A stretch of DNA of 64,000 nucleotides from the NCBI GenBank assembly GCA_030323885.1, contig CM059188.1, positions 115,967,430 to 116,031,429 on the forward strand, read 5' to 3'. How positions within the stretch are numbered: the stretch's first letter is position 1; every line of letters starts with the position of its first letter. Positions 32,244 through 43,338 of the stretch are shown one piece after another. The notes below the pieces were generated by a model. The model worked only from the letters and a program-made list of their open reading frames with translations. It did not search any database and had not been told where the DNA came from. The position numbers were made by a program, and so were the translations under genes. The stretch comes from Branchipolynoe longqiensis. Taxonomy: Eukaryota; Annelida; Polychaeta; Phyllodocida; Polynoidae.

Positions 32244-32514
32244 CTGAGGAAAAACAACAAGAAACAAAAACAACAATTAACTCACAATGCATACAAAGGA
32301 ACCAACACTGTCCTGAAATGCATGAATTCTTTTGAAATTCTATGCTAATTACAACAGTTTTTGAGATTGATCACACTTAATTTGTTATCTAACTTCCTGG
32401 CCTACATCAACCCCAATGACAAACGACATTATAAAGGATTAATTAATTGAAATCGCAATCGCAAGTTTGTTAGAAAATGGCGGCAATACAGGGTCTGTGT
32501 TTAGAAGGCAAAGC

Positions 32515-32778
32515 CCAGTCACACTACGGCTGGCCACCACTTTGAACCAAAGAACCCACAGTGACCAGCGACCTTGCGACCAAGGCAATGGTCACTGACC
32601 TCCGGGCGACCATTTTGGTCATGTGAGGTTTCTAGTCCAGTAACCGCAACCTCCTTGAGACCAAAATAGTCGAAAAGAGGTTGGCGACCACTGTGGACCA
32701 ACTGAGACCATTTTGCAACTACTTGCAACCACCCATTTTGTGTGGTCGCAAGCAGATGCAAGCAATACTGTGACTGGG
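32515..32778. mobile_element. MITE with CCCAGTCACACTA ends
   Basis: GCCCAGTCACACTACGGCTG at the left; ATACTGTGACTGGG at the right. The interior repeats GCGACCATTTTGGTC words in both orientations. Relatives lie at 36150, 38880, 47783 and 61590. Confidence 0.8.
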
Positions 32779-33290
32779 TTTTTTTTTGTTTTTTTTTTAT
32801 TGAGGCTCTATTTATACTGTCCATAGCATATAAGCCCGGGTACCCAGGCTTGTTTTCAATGCTGGCCAGTTGTATTGTTGGTGTTATCTTACCACACAGT
32901 GGCTGCTGATAAGGTATTTGATTGCCTGCATTTCAGTAGCAGATAGATAATTGGTTGGTATGGTTAATAGCCTATGTTAGTTTTTTTGGATTTTCTTGGC
33001 ATATATGTATTTATTTTTTCTACTCTTATTACTAGACTAGCCTACTCCTATTTACATATCATAGGCTTGTACATAGCTGTGGTGTGTTATCTGGCTACTT
33101 TTGGCATGGTGACCTTCCATTGGGCGTCCCACTGGTGGGCCGTGGACATATCACATGCAGTGCAGCTTAGTGGGGGTTTCCTAGCCTTATTTTGCACAGA
33201 TATTTTTTGTATGTTTTTAGGTCAGGAATTTGACAGTCACAGTGGCAGTGGCATATATAACGCGATGGCGATTAACAGTTGATGGAGGTG
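32765..33290 (-). mobile_element. R7 retroelement, longest copy
   Basis: It starts with a T tract that abuts the MITE terminus and extends further 5' than the other copies (to about 33290, with ACTGGTGGGCCGTGGACATA). No reverse transcriptase frame is visible. Confidence 0.65.
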
Positions 33291-33298
33291 AAAGGCTG

Positions 33299-33600
33299 GT
33301 TGGTTGTTGGAGTTTTACGTCCTAGCAACATCTAAGGTAATTCCAGGACGGGTACTGACTTGTGACAAGTGCGGGCTCATGGCGAATTTAGAGTGCTGAC
33401 CCACTGGGAGACCAGGCCGGCAGCACCATGACCTGACATCTAACTCAGTCACATTATCCTGACACTGACCCAACCAGTCCTTGCCATATGCTAATAATGC
33501 CGAGCGCCTGGCTAGGAAGCGACAAGTATCAATTTTTAAGTTTAAGGTTTGACTCAACCAAAGTTCTAACCTGGGTTCGAATTCCACGATCTACCAAAAC
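33299..33600 (-). mobile_element. SINE-A copy with Ser/Leu-type head
   Basis: Tail and body intact, head degenerate near 33600. Confidence 0.85.
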
Positions 33601-33626
33601 AGGAGGTGAAAGGATTACTGATTCTT

Positions 33627-34034
33627 TAGATAAAAGATTCACCCGATACTTGTAGTACACGGGTGAACGACATCGTACTGTAAATACGCGCGAAAATAGC
33701 TTTAATATGGAACAGCAAGTAGAATGCCTACCTCCAGTGTCAAATGGTTACTTATATCGGCACAGAGTTGGTGAAATGGGAGAGAATGCAAAAAGACAAG
33801 ATGGCGGCTGCAGAACGCCCCCGATTTCACTTTTAAATCTTATTAAACTAGATATTATATTATATTTTTCAACTCAAAGGTAGTGGGCTATCAATAAGAC
33901 ATATGTAAAGAATAATTGTTGCTTCTTAGATTGTGAAATTAGGCTCTCAATTCATTAACCCGCTTTTTCGACCGTTTTTATATAGGGTTGGTATACACCC
34001 GTGTACTGCAAGTACCAGGTGAATCCTTTATCTG
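33627..34034. mobile_element. Mutator-like MITE with 9-bp target duplication
   Basis: 408 bp with TAGATAAAAGATTCACC ends; CTGATTCTT flanks both sides (33618-33626 and 34035-34043). Third copy with an exact 9-bp duplication. Confidence 0.92.
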
Positions 34035-34305
34035 CTGATTCTTGGGCACACCCCAGTTTTCCAGCCGTGATTTTCTGGCACTGGGTGGAAGATGGATGCC
34101 AACAAAGGCACGAGCAAGGCCTTGACTTAAACCAGCCGGAGCTACCACACCTAGTGCACCCAACCCAACCCAACCCCCACCACCCACAACTCTACCTCAG
34201 TCCTCCATAGCTATGAATACATGTACAAATTATATAATTAGTTGCTTTGCATAGACTTATGACAAAATAAGTATAGGGTCATTCTCAGAAATTGTGTACT
34301 ATATA

Positions 34306-35002
34306 CAGTACAACCCCGTTAAACCAAGCTCAGTTAAACCAAATGATAGGTTAATCCAAACTTTTTTCGGCGGCCTGACAAAATACTTCCATTTATCATA
34401 TAAAAAAGTTGGTTGAACCAAAGTTGGTTAAACCAAAGTCGGTTAATCCAAAGTATCGGTTAATCCAAATAGAATTGTCGGCCCCCAGGCCACTTCCGGT
34501 ACAGTTAAACCAAACTTTCATGTGGTTTTAAGGTCATCTGAGACTTTTTTTTATGATAAATGGTAGTATTGTCGTGGGGGTGATGAAAATGGGAAAAATT
34601 GTGCCTAGAGCAGGACTCGAACCCACATATCTTTGCATTCCGGGCCAGTGTGCTAACCATTATACCACCTAGGCTCCCTGATATCAACACACTACCCACA
34701 CCTACCTGTCTATGTGGCTCCTTGCCTGAGAGGTCAGTGCAGACCACTACAGTATTTTGCCAGGTCGCCGAAAAAAGTTTGGATTAACCGATCGTTTGAT
34801 TTAACCGATATTGCTTTAATGGGGTTAAACTGTATATACATAAAAAAACAATAATCATAGTGTCCACATACATTATACATTCATAATGCACCCCCGTTTT
34901 TACTAAAGCCAAGTCAAAGTCAAAGCTCGGTTAAACCAATGATCGGTTAATCCAAACAAATTTCTAGGGTCCCTTCAAGTTTGGTTTAACGGGGTTATAC
35001 TG
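34306..35002. mobile_element. mariner-like MITE carrying a nested SINE
   Basis: Ends CAGTACAACCCCGTTAAACC and its near inverse; TA at both flanks (34304-34305, 35003-35004). Same interior as 10332-10827 plus a 180-bp insertion at 34571-34750. Confidence 0.9.
34571..34750 (-). mobile_element. tRNA-derived SINE-C nested in the mariner-like MITE
   Basis: Minus strand: CTAGGTGGTATAATGGTTAG (A-box region) and GTGGGTTCGAGTCCTGCTCT (B box) at near-tRNA spacing, followed by a short unrelated tail. AGTATT flanks both sides (34565-34570 and 34751-34756). The homologous MITE at 10332 has the uninterrupted site. This family is distinct from SINE-A. Confidence 0.88.
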
Positions 35003-35009
35003 TATTTGG

Positions 35010-35600
35010 TTTCCACGTTACATTGTTATTGGTTTGTTTTTATTCGGTGTTTTTCTTGGGGAGTAGTAAGTCAAATAGTTACTGTTCACTGTGTATTAAG
35101 CATGCTGGGGGATCGTTAAACAAACAAACAAACTCTATTAAGTTTGTTACTAACTGTTAGCAATACTACATGTCTTTAATCTATTTCACAAAATGTATCC
35201 AAAATATGCTTCTTTGATTTTGTGCTAAAGTGAAAATATGAAATTTTGCATATCAACATCACTTTTTTTTTCAAATCTTTTCTTGTAAGAGATAATCTTC
35301 TTTTGCTTAACTGTAATCAATACAACTTTTTTTTAATTTGCTGTGTGTGTGTGTGTTAAAATGATATTATGGATGGATGATACAGTTAATTTTAAAGGCT
35401 TTCTCAATTTGTATAAGATCAAAATTAAAAAGTGAAAAAACCCGTTTAACTCTGCTATATGCATGACATATAAAACCTTCAAATTAATATATGGATTCCG
35501 TTATTATTTGGAATGTTTTCTGCTATTATTCGGAATGCTTTCACTTTTGGCTTCCATGTCACCAAAGTGGTATATAGTTTCCGAAAACGACCATATAACA
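35010..35600. other. AT-rich spacer
   Basis: It contains GCTGGGGGATCGTTAAACAA near 35105, resembling a mollusc SINE tail, and a (GT)n at 35342-35356. No exon seen. Confidence 0.4.
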
Positions 35601-36150
35601 CTTTGTATTAGGTGATTGTCCAGTTTATAAAGAATATTAAGCTGACTTGCTGATACATTATAGGTGCATACAGATAGTCTTTGACGTATTGCAAAGCAAA
35701 GCCATGTTCGGCGCTCATATGTGTGGCTGTGGTTGGTTGGTTGTTGGAGTCTTACGTCCTGGCAACATCTAAGGTCATAACAGGATGGGTACCGCCTTGT
35801 GACAGTGCGCACCAATTGTGATTTTATAGTTCTGCCCCACTGGGAAATCAGGCAGCAGGCACCATGATCCGATATCACACTCGGTCACATCCTGACACTG
35901 AGCTAACCAGCCCTTGCCCTATCCTATTAATGGCTAGGAAGCGACAAGTATCAATTTTATAAGTCATTGGTTTGACTTGACCGGGATCCAAACTCCCAAA
36001 CTCCTGCACGTGAGGCCTGCGCTTTGCCAATTCAGCCACCGCACCCAGTCGTGTTTGGCTGTGTGGAGCATGCTCTACGAACCTACCCACACCCCACACG
36101 TCTCTCACCAATACATCCCATAATCCTGTGGCGAGCAGTGGAAACATAAT
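35600..36150. repeat. Duplicated segment A, copy 1, carrying a SINE
   Basis: TAAAGAATATTAAGCTGACT, CAGATAGTCTTTGACGTATT and the segment from CTACGAACCTACCCACAC to GCAGTGGAAACATAATAC match 38220-38880. A SINE-A copy (35733-36050) splits this copy at the GTGTGGCTGTG word. Confidence 0.82.
35733..36050 (-). mobile_element. SINE-A copy inside segment A
   Basis: Complete; TGTGTGGCTGTGG at the left and GTTTGGCTGTGTGG at the right look like an imperfect target duplication. Copy 2 of the segment lacks it. Confidence 0.85.
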
Positions 36151-36425
36151 ACTACAGTCACACTACTGCTTGTGACTACTGTGCATCCACAAAAAAGGTT
36201 GGTCACAAAGAGGTTGCAAGGTGGTCGCAAAATAGTCCTCAGTGGTCACTGACCTACTTGTGACCAAAATGGTCGCAAGGAAGCTGCAGCTACTGCACTG
36301 AAAACCTCATTGCGACCAGAATGGTCGCCCAGAGGTTTGCTATCATTGCTTTGGTCGCAAGCTCACCGGTGCCTGTGGGTTCTTTGGTCCAAAGTGGTGG
36401 CAAGCTGTAATGTGACTGGGGCTTA
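36150..36425. mobile_element. MITE with CAGTCACAC ends
   Basis: ACAGTCACACTACTGCTTG at the left and GTAATGTGACTGGGG at the right; interior of GTCGCAAGGAAGCTGCAG-type words. Confidence 0.78.
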
Positions 36426-36429
36426 ACGC

Positions 36430-36670
36430 AATAATGTTGGCCAGTCAGAGCTGCTCCTACCCGCCACCAGAGGGCGAGCGGGGGTTGCTGCGTGTAGTTA
36501 CTTCTACCCTCACCAGGGGGTGGACGCCCTTTCTGTGCCGCTATGTATGGGCATAATAAGGTTACATATACAATGACCTACAAAGCACCCTACTGGTAGT
36601 GTTCCCGCTATTCACCAGCAGACTGCCCCAACATACAGCCAGGGTCAAAAGCCAGGTCAAAACAATCTCC
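36430..36670. other. Spacer, nothing recognised
   Basis: Moderately GC-rich, no exon. Confidence 0.4.
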
Positions 36671-36679
36671 ACAGCACAT

Positions 36680-37090
36680 AATCCAGTACTTGCAGTAGGG
36701 GTGAATGATGACGTAGTCTAAATATGGGCGAAAATTGCTTTAGTATGAAACAGGAAGTGGAATTCACGGTTTCAGTATCCAGTGTCTGCCTACACTGGTA
36801 TAGAGTTGGTGAAATGGCAGAGGATATAAACGAGCAAGATGGTGACCATAGAACGCTGTCAGTTTGACTTTTAAATTGCGTTAACGTATACTTTTTATTA
36901 TATTTTTCAAATTAGAAGTGGGCGGGTAAATATGGAGATGCATGTGAATAATATATTTTGCTTTTTAAATTAAGAATTTATCTGCTCGTTTCATTTACCC
37001 AGCATGTAGATAATTTTCGCCGGCTTTTATATAGGGTTGTTCTTCACCCCATCTCAGGCTACTGCAGTACGGGCTGAATCTTTTATCTAA
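36680..37090. mobile_element. Mutator-like MITE, left end decayed
   Basis: The right end CTGAATCTTTTATCTA is intact; the left end is reduced to GTAGGGGTGAATGATGA. The interior matches 8160-8576. Confidence 0.82.
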
Positions 37091-37199
37091 TAATTCAGGA
37101 GTGCAGTAGTTGGCAAATTTCCCTAATTCAGGCATAGGTTACTGATAACTTGGAAAATAACTGCCGACAATAAAACATGTTTATGGTGTAGACAGGGAT

Positions 37200-37460
37200 G
37201 AAAGTGATCTCCGGCAAAAATTGTGAAAACCAAGCCGAGTTTATTACACCGACGACGAATTTCCACGAAAACGCGGATTTCCTCCCATAGGATTAGCACT
37301 GTCAGGGAATCGTGGGAAAATGCAGGAAGTCAGGTTTCAACTATCCTTGTGGTTATATTATCACCCATACGTAACTATTTATTGTTTGGGTTTCATGTTC
37401 TAGAAAGATCTAAGGTCAAAGAAGAACGGGATTCGAACTAACCATCTGTTGTCACATACA
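37200..37460. repeat. Dispersed repeat D, copy 1
   Basis: Shared with 39049-39320: CACTGTCAGGGAATCG, AACTATCCTTGTGGT, TTCATGTTCT, GAACGGGATTCGAACT. A SINE-like box B word is near its right end. The short ORF on the plus strand is not conserved in copy 2. Confidence 0.7.
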
Positions 37461-37644
37461 TCCTGATAATATAGGGAACTAGTAATTTTGTTGGCAGAAA
37501 AATAGGGATAGAAAAGGGAATATTCCATCACCACCACCACCACTACCACCACCTCACACACACCAGGAATTTTGTATAGGAGTAACTAGGCCAAATTAGA
37601 GGTCATTCAATCTGATTGGTACAAGACTACAACACCGCAAACCG

Positions 37645-37960
37645 GACGCGGTGGCCTAATCGGTAGAGCGCAGGCTTCCTGTGTGGAAGGTTGGGAGTTC
37701 GAAACCTGGCTGAGTCAAACCAACAACTTACAACATTGATACTTGTCACTACCTAGCCTGACGCTCGGCATTACTAGGATAAGGGGAGGACTGGTTAGAT
37801 TAGTATCAGGATAATATGATCGCGTGGTCCTGGGTACCCACGGCCTGGTCTCCCAGTGGGGCAGTACTATTAAGTCGCCATGAGTGTGCACTGTCACAAG
37901 TAAGTACCCATCCTGATATGACCTTAAATGTTACCAGGCATGTAAATCCCCAACACACAA
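37645..37960 (+). mobile_element. SINE-A copy, canonical head
   Basis: GACGCGGTGGCCTAATCGGT carries a good A box and GGGAGTTCGAAACC the B box. Complete to the CCCCAACACAC tail. Confidence 0.9.
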
Positions 37961-38099
37961 AACAACGCAGCAATAATATTAAACAGCTGATCATGCTCCC
38001 CCACGAGCTCGCCACCCACCCCCCTTACTCCACATTCCATGAGTCCACCACCCACCGCTGCTGATGCCACCTATAGTGTTTGTGATTTAATAAAGGAAT

Positions 38100-38220
38100 G
38101 TGCTTGGAGAGTGTACGTTGGGGGGGGGGGCGGCGAGCTCCAATCCCAACGCGGTTTGATGGTTGCGTATCCACATGCATTGTCGAGTGTAGGATGGATA
38201 AATCTGTTATTGAAATTTCC
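38100..38220. other. Poly-G tract and spacer
   Basis: A run of ten G at 38120-38129; nothing else recognised. Confidence 0.5.
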
Positions 38221-38353
38221 CGTCTGGTTTATGAAGAATATTGAGTTGACTTGCTGATATATTGCACTTAGGTGCAAGTACATAGTCTTTGACGTATTGC
38301 CGAGTAACGCCACGTTCGGCCTACATGTATGTGTGGGGCGTGTTCTATGAACC

Positions 38354-38800
38354 AAAGACCCTATAATACTAAGACGGCTCACTCAGCCTGTACTGTGTAA
38401 TCAAAATGATCAAACCCACCACTTGGTGCACTGGCTGGTCTCTTGGTTAAACAGGTGCTATATTATATGTATAACTGTATATATGAATGTGAAAGATGTG
38501 TGATGATGGCGATACTGATGATGATGCTGATGATGATGCGTATTTGTTCATAGCAATTTCATATTGATGTGTATTCATACTTACCTATCTCATGTATAAT
38601 ATAATTGTATGTGTTTACATGTGAAACACCCGTCCTGATATGACCTTAGATGTTGCTAGGACATAAAACAACAAGAAACAAACATGTGAAACACCAACTA
38701 GCAGCCGGGCTGATCAAACCCACCACAAGGTGGCACTGCGAAATTTACATTATCATTGGAGAGATAGGGAGTGCGCCGTCTTAGTATTATAGGGTCTTTG
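38354..38800. mobile_element. hAT-like MITE with 7-8 bp target duplication
   Basis: Ends (C)AAAGACCCTATAATACTAAG and its inverse. TATGAACC lies on both sides (38346-38353 and 38801-38808). Copy 1 of segment A reads CTACGAACCTACCC, the empty site. A CA-type terminus and 8-bp duplication fit hAT elements. Confidence 0.88.
38631..38681 (+). mobile_element. 51-bp SINE-A tail insertion with 14-bp target duplication
   Basis: CGTCCTGATATGACC to ACAACAAGAAACAA, the last 51 bp of SINE-A, lies between two exact copies of ACATGTGAAACACC (38617-38630 and 38682-38695). It sits inside the hAT-like MITE. Confidence 0.92.
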
Positions 38801-38879
38801 TATGAACCTACCCACACCTTGCACATCTCTCACCAATATGCCCCACAATCACGTGACAAGCAGTGAAAACATAATACCC

Positions 38880-39775
38880 CAGTCACACCCCTGCTTGCGA
38901 CCACTTTGCGACCACAAAAACAGGGCGGTCAGAAAGTGGTGATCAGTGATCGTCGACCTGTTGGCGACGATTTTGGTTGCAGGGAGATTGCAGCTACTGC
39001 ACTAAAAACCTCCTTGCGACCAAACTGGTCACAACGAGGTGGGCAGGGATGAAGGTGGTCTCCAGGAAAAAATGCAGAAATCAAGCCGAGATTATTACAC
39101 TGACGGTGAATTTCCATGATAACGCAGACCTTCTCCAATAGAATTAGCGCTGTCAGGGAATCGCAGAAAAATGCCGGAAGTCAGTTTTCCACTATCCTTG
39201 TTGTGATTGTTCTTTCACCCATACCTAACTCGTTCTTGTTTGGACTTCATGTTCTGGCAACAGCTAAGGTCATATAAGAACGGGACTCAAACTCCCCAAG
39301 TGTTGTCATATATACACATCTCATTTTTTTAAATTGTTGTTTAAGTGCCTGTCACACTATGGCGGATTGAGCAACGGACATAACAGGACAAAGAATATTC
39401 TAGTCTGGTGTTATTCGGACTTGAAATATATTGATTATGTAATGGACGGGTAACGGATATGTAACGAACGGGGAACGGACGGTAACAGATAATAACCGCA
39501 TAGGTCAGTCTGGCGCAATCCGTTACAGGTTTTGTGCATGCTCAAAACTTGTAACGGATCAGGCCGGATATTAACAGATATGCAACAGACACAAACCGGA
39601 CTTTGCCGGATATCAACAGACTTTGTTCGGTTTCTTTCCATTCCCCAATCCGGTGATGTGTGACAGAGCCTTTAACGTTAATCGGTAAATATTTTTTGGA
39701 ACCGCGGAGATCTTCCATCCCTGGTGGGTTATTTGGTCCAAAGTGGTCGCAACCCATAGTGTGACTGGGCCTTTA
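38880..39775. mobile_element. CAGTCACAC MITE with two nested insertions
   Basis: CCCCAGTCACACCCCTGC at 38878 and GTGTGACTGGGCC at 39761 bound it. Inside are repeat D copy 2 (39049-39320) and a fragment of another MITE from 39350 (GCCTGTCACACTATGGCGG) to about 39665 (CAATCCGGTGATGTGTGACA), itself built of AACGGAC words. Confidence 0.75.
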
Positions 39776-40219
39776 GTTACCAAATGTAACCCCCACCCAC
39801 ACACCCACCACCCACACACAAAGGGTATTGAGGGATATGTATACAAATGCAGTGATTTGCGGTGTTTTGTGAAAAAACAGTATTTTCTTATAATAACACA
39901 CCAAAGCTATGAACAGGATGCAGATCTGATTACCCACATCCGGGCATCAGAGCCATGTTAACTGTCTGAACATTGGGCAGAGGAAAGTCTCAATAAGTGC
40001 ACCAGTTATGACGAGAACTAACTGAGCCGATTAATCAAGCGTCCCACTTTAAGGGCGTCAAGTGAGGCAGTGGGTCAAAAAAGTAGAAAAATAGGGATTT
40101 CTTTGTCAGAAAAATAGGAATATAGGGATTTATCTGTCAGAAAAGTAAGGATAAAATAGGGATTTCCCCACAAAATAGGAAGAAAATATGAATTTTGTAT
40201 AAGAGCAAATGTATCAGTA

Positions 40220-40720
40220 CAGTGATCCCCCTCTTAAGCGACCACCCTGAACAACGACCACCCGCCATATATGGCCGAAATTCCAATGCAGCAACATTTT
40301 CTCTACAAATTACCCCTCACTAACGACCACCTGCCCAACGTGAATAATGTTCATCATTTCCCCCTTTATGTGACAACTTTTCCCCCTTTATGCGACCACA
40401 AGTATAGTTATGTGACATTTAAACGGACAGCTTAAAGCTGGTGTGATTGTGTGATGTTTTAATTACTTAGTGTGTTATTTTAAAACCCGTGTGAATATGG
40501 GATGATTTAATTACTTAGTGTGTTGTTTTAAAACCAGTGTGAATATGGGATGTTTTAATTTCTGAATGTGTTATTTTAAAACCAACAAGTATGATTATCT
40601 GATATTTAAATGTATCACTCCGATTCACCCTAACCATAACCCTCTCAACAGCAACCACCTCCCTTATGCGACCACATTCTCTCTGCAGTAAGGGGTGGTC
40701 GTTTAAGAGGGGGACCACTG
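40220..40720. mobile_element. mariner-like MITE, 501 bp, TA target
   Basis: CAGTGATCCCCCTCTTAAGC at the left and its near inverse at the right; TA on both sides (40218-40219 and 40721-40722). The interior has three tandem copies of an approximately 68-bp unit (GTGTGAATATGGGATG..TTTAATT). Confidence 0.9.
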
Positions 40721-40746
40721 TAGCTCACTGTTAGTACCTGAAGGCC

Positions 40747-41262
40747 CAGTCACACCGGTGAAATACGGCAATGTACGGTTGGCATCCGGCGTGTCCGTTA
40801 TCTGTCCGGTGGTGTCTGTTACAAGTTTTGAACATGCACAAAACTTGTACCGGACACCGTCGGACTGATGTGTATGGTTGGTGTCCGGTTTAAGTCTGTT
40901 TAGTCCGGTTCATGTCCGTTACCCATCCGTTACGTCTCCGGTTTGCTTCCTGAATAGTCCGTTGACGGTGTTGGGGGAAGTCGATCCGTCGTTTTTTTCA
41001 GCGCATCCGTGAACAGTCCGGTACGTGTCCGTTTGGTGTTCGGTCCGTCCATTTGACATTCGGTTGCCGTCCCATTCTCGTCCGGTTCTCGTCCATTGGC
41101 TATTTGTTAATGTACATTCCTTGTCCGTTTAGCGTCCGGCGGCTGTTGCAACAGTTCGACACATTTCAATACATTTTGATACCGAACACCGCCGGACTAG
41201 ACAATTCTTTGTCCGGTTTATGTCCGTTGCTCAATCTGGTAAGGTGTGACTGGCGCTTAAGA
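40747..41262. mobile_element. MITE with AGGCCCAGTCACACC ends
   Basis: AAGGCCCAGTCACACCGG at the left and AGGTGTGACTGGCGCTTAA at the right. The interior is dominated by GTCCGTT/GTCCGGT words. The flank trinucleotides are TGA and TAA. Confidence 0.8.
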
Positions 41263-41290
41263 CATTAGTATTCAACTGCCTCACTATCAC

Positions 41291-41605
41291 CGATCGCGGT
41301 GGCCTAATCGGTAGAGCGCGGGCCTCAGGAGTTTGGTTCCCGGTCGAGTCAAACCAATGACTTATAAAACCGATACTTGTCACTTACTAGCCTGGCACTC
41401 GGCATTATTACGATTGGGCAAGGACTGGTTTCCTCAGTGTCATGATAATTTGACTGAGTGCGATTCAGGTCATGGTGTCGGCAGTTTCCCAGTGGGGCAG
41501 CACTATAAAATCACCATCAGTGTGCACTATCACAAGTCAGTACCTGTCCTGATATGACCTTAGATGTTGCCAGGATGCAAAACTCCAACAACCAACCAAC
41601 CAGTC
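41291..41605 (+). mobile_element. SINE-A copy, canonical head
   Basis: Begins ATCGCGGTGGCCTAATCGGT; complete to CAACCAACCAACC. Confidence 0.9.
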
Positions 41606-41856
41606 TCACTATGACTGCTCTCTGACCCCCAATAGCCGATGTTTACATTTTGTGCTGGAGGGTTGGTAAACAAACAAAACCACGTTGCGTTTCGCTTCTT
41701 ATCATCTCTACCTGCCAACCTGACATATAACACACCAGTTGTTTGAGCTACAGGAGTCGGGAGATAAATACTGTGGTAAATATGGTAAGGAGGAGATAGA
41801 AAATTACAAGATGGCCACCATAGAACGCTCTCGATTTTACTTGTAAAGTCTATTAA

Positions 41857-42211
41857 AGTTGTATAGTCCGATGAAAACATCAAATTTTGATAACCAAAAC
41901 AATTATGTAGATTTGATTCTACATATCTAACCTAGATACTGGTGCACTTATTAAACAGTTGTCGCCACACAGAATGGAGCACTGGGACTGGGACAATTTA
42001 ATAGAACCTGTTGCTATGGAAGCCTATATAGTATCAGAGTTCTGGCATGCTTGCCAAAATTAATTTAGCATGGTTGCACTTCAAATATCTCCAAAGTTAG
42101 CCATTTCAAATAGAAGTTACTTTAAACTAAAGTAAGGTAGATTATAACAATCAATTTAATATATTTATCTCAGAAATTGACAGGAACTCAAAACCATCGG
42201 ACTATGCAACT
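41857..42211. mobile_element. piggyBac-like MITE with exact TTAA
   Basis: 355 bp between AGTTGTATAGTCCGATG and CATCGGACTATGCAACT; TTAA at 41853-41856 and 42212-42215. It lies inside a fragment of the Mutator-like MITE (flank words AGATGGCCACCATAGAACGC and GACATGTTTTATTATATTTT). Confidence 0.92.
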
Positions 42212-42279
42212 TTAAATGACATGTTTTATTATATTTTTCAAATCAAAAGTAGCGAATAAATAGGAATATGTAAGTATAA

Positions 42280-42780
42280 TGTAGGGCAATGGGCATGCGG
42301 GTAATGCAGTACCTATCTGCTAAAATACCTCAGGGAGTTTGACGCCCCTGCCTTGCAAAGTTGTAAACCACTGCCTTGTGGTATAGGTTCTTGATAGAAC
42401 CAAAGTCTAAGGGAGCAAACCCTAACACTAACAGAAAACCATGCTTCCATGCCAGCATTAAGGGCGGTGATGAAGGGAACTCCCAACATCTCCCGGCCAG
42501 CTACTGCAGGGACAAATAGTTTGCGCCTGTCTGGACGTGTTCTTGCTGGTGTGAGACCTCTATTTGCTCCCTGAGAGAGTGCTGCTAGTAACTTGCAAAA
42601 GCATGCAGCACTTCAACACTTTGCAAGCAGCTTTTATGAAATGCACAACTGCACGAAATAGCGGCGGTTAAGAAATAAAAGCAGTCCTTGTCGCATTGTG
42701 ACTGACAGCATGATGATGATGATGTAAGTGAAGGATGTATTTTGTTTCGTAAATCAATTTATTTTGTCATTTCTTTTACC
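42280..42780. other. Unidentified, higher-GC segment
   Basis: It contains AGGGAGTTTGACGCCCCTGC and GAAGGGAACTCCCAACATCT. Composition is unlike its neighbours. It may be part of a LINE or a host segment, but no ORF supports either. A short GATGATGATGATG run is at 42712-42724. Confidence 0.35.
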
Positions 42781-42829
42781 TAGCCTTTCATCACTTTTCC
42801 TAATGGGTTGTTTTTCACCCCTACTCTGA

Positions 42830-42990
42830 TAAAAGATTCACCGCATATGACAGTTCCCTGAGTAGGGGTGAAGAACAACCCTATATAAAAAGTGGAGAAA
42901 ATGTGGGTAAATGAAATGAGCACAAAGATTCTTAATCTAAGAAGCAAGATATATTCTTCACATCCCTTGTTATATTTACCGTCGCCATGA
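42830..42990. mobile_element. Mutator-like MITE fragment
   Basis: GATAAAAGATTCACCGCATA starts it; only the first 160 bp remain. A fragment in the opposite orientation (42775-42829) abuts it. Confidence 0.75.
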
Positions 42991-43036
42991 ATATGGTCAG
43001 AGCTGCCAACATGGTGTAAAACCTCCAAGTCACTCA

Positions 43037-43088
43037 CAGAGTTGCGGGTAAACACAATGAGTGATCATTGTGTTTACCCGCAACTCTG
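43037..43088. repeat. Perfect palindrome, 24-bp arms
   Basis: CAGAGTTGCGGGTAAACACA-ATGA is followed by a GTGA loop and its exact inverse. Confidence 0.97.
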
Positions 43089-43338
43089 TTTAGTAAATTA
43101 ATTCCAGTAGATAAATAAACTTTAAAGTTTGAAGTGATCGAGCCCTCGTATCCATCCACATGGCAGCCATTGGCAGGAAGTTGAGAGGTTCCTGGGTAAT
43201 AATCCAATCTAGGTCAGGAAGTAGTCATTTTCATTGGCTGAGGTAGTCAGGTGGTACAACCAGTTCATTCAATCATGGGAGGTTTACTTCATGGACTCTA
43301 TCAAGTCAAACTGATTTTGTCATTATGCCTTGATATTA

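Larger units (their letters stand above)
38220..38880. repeat. Duplicated segment A, copy 2, carrying a hAT-like element
   Basis: Matches 35600-36150, but instead of the SINE it is split by a 447-bp element at 38354-38800. Confidence 0.82.

Noticed and set aside
41291..41370. Genuine tRNA gene (also at 37645, 57507, 59325)
   Set aside because: A and B boxes are present but the acceptor stem does not close and SINE body follows directly; it is a SINE head.
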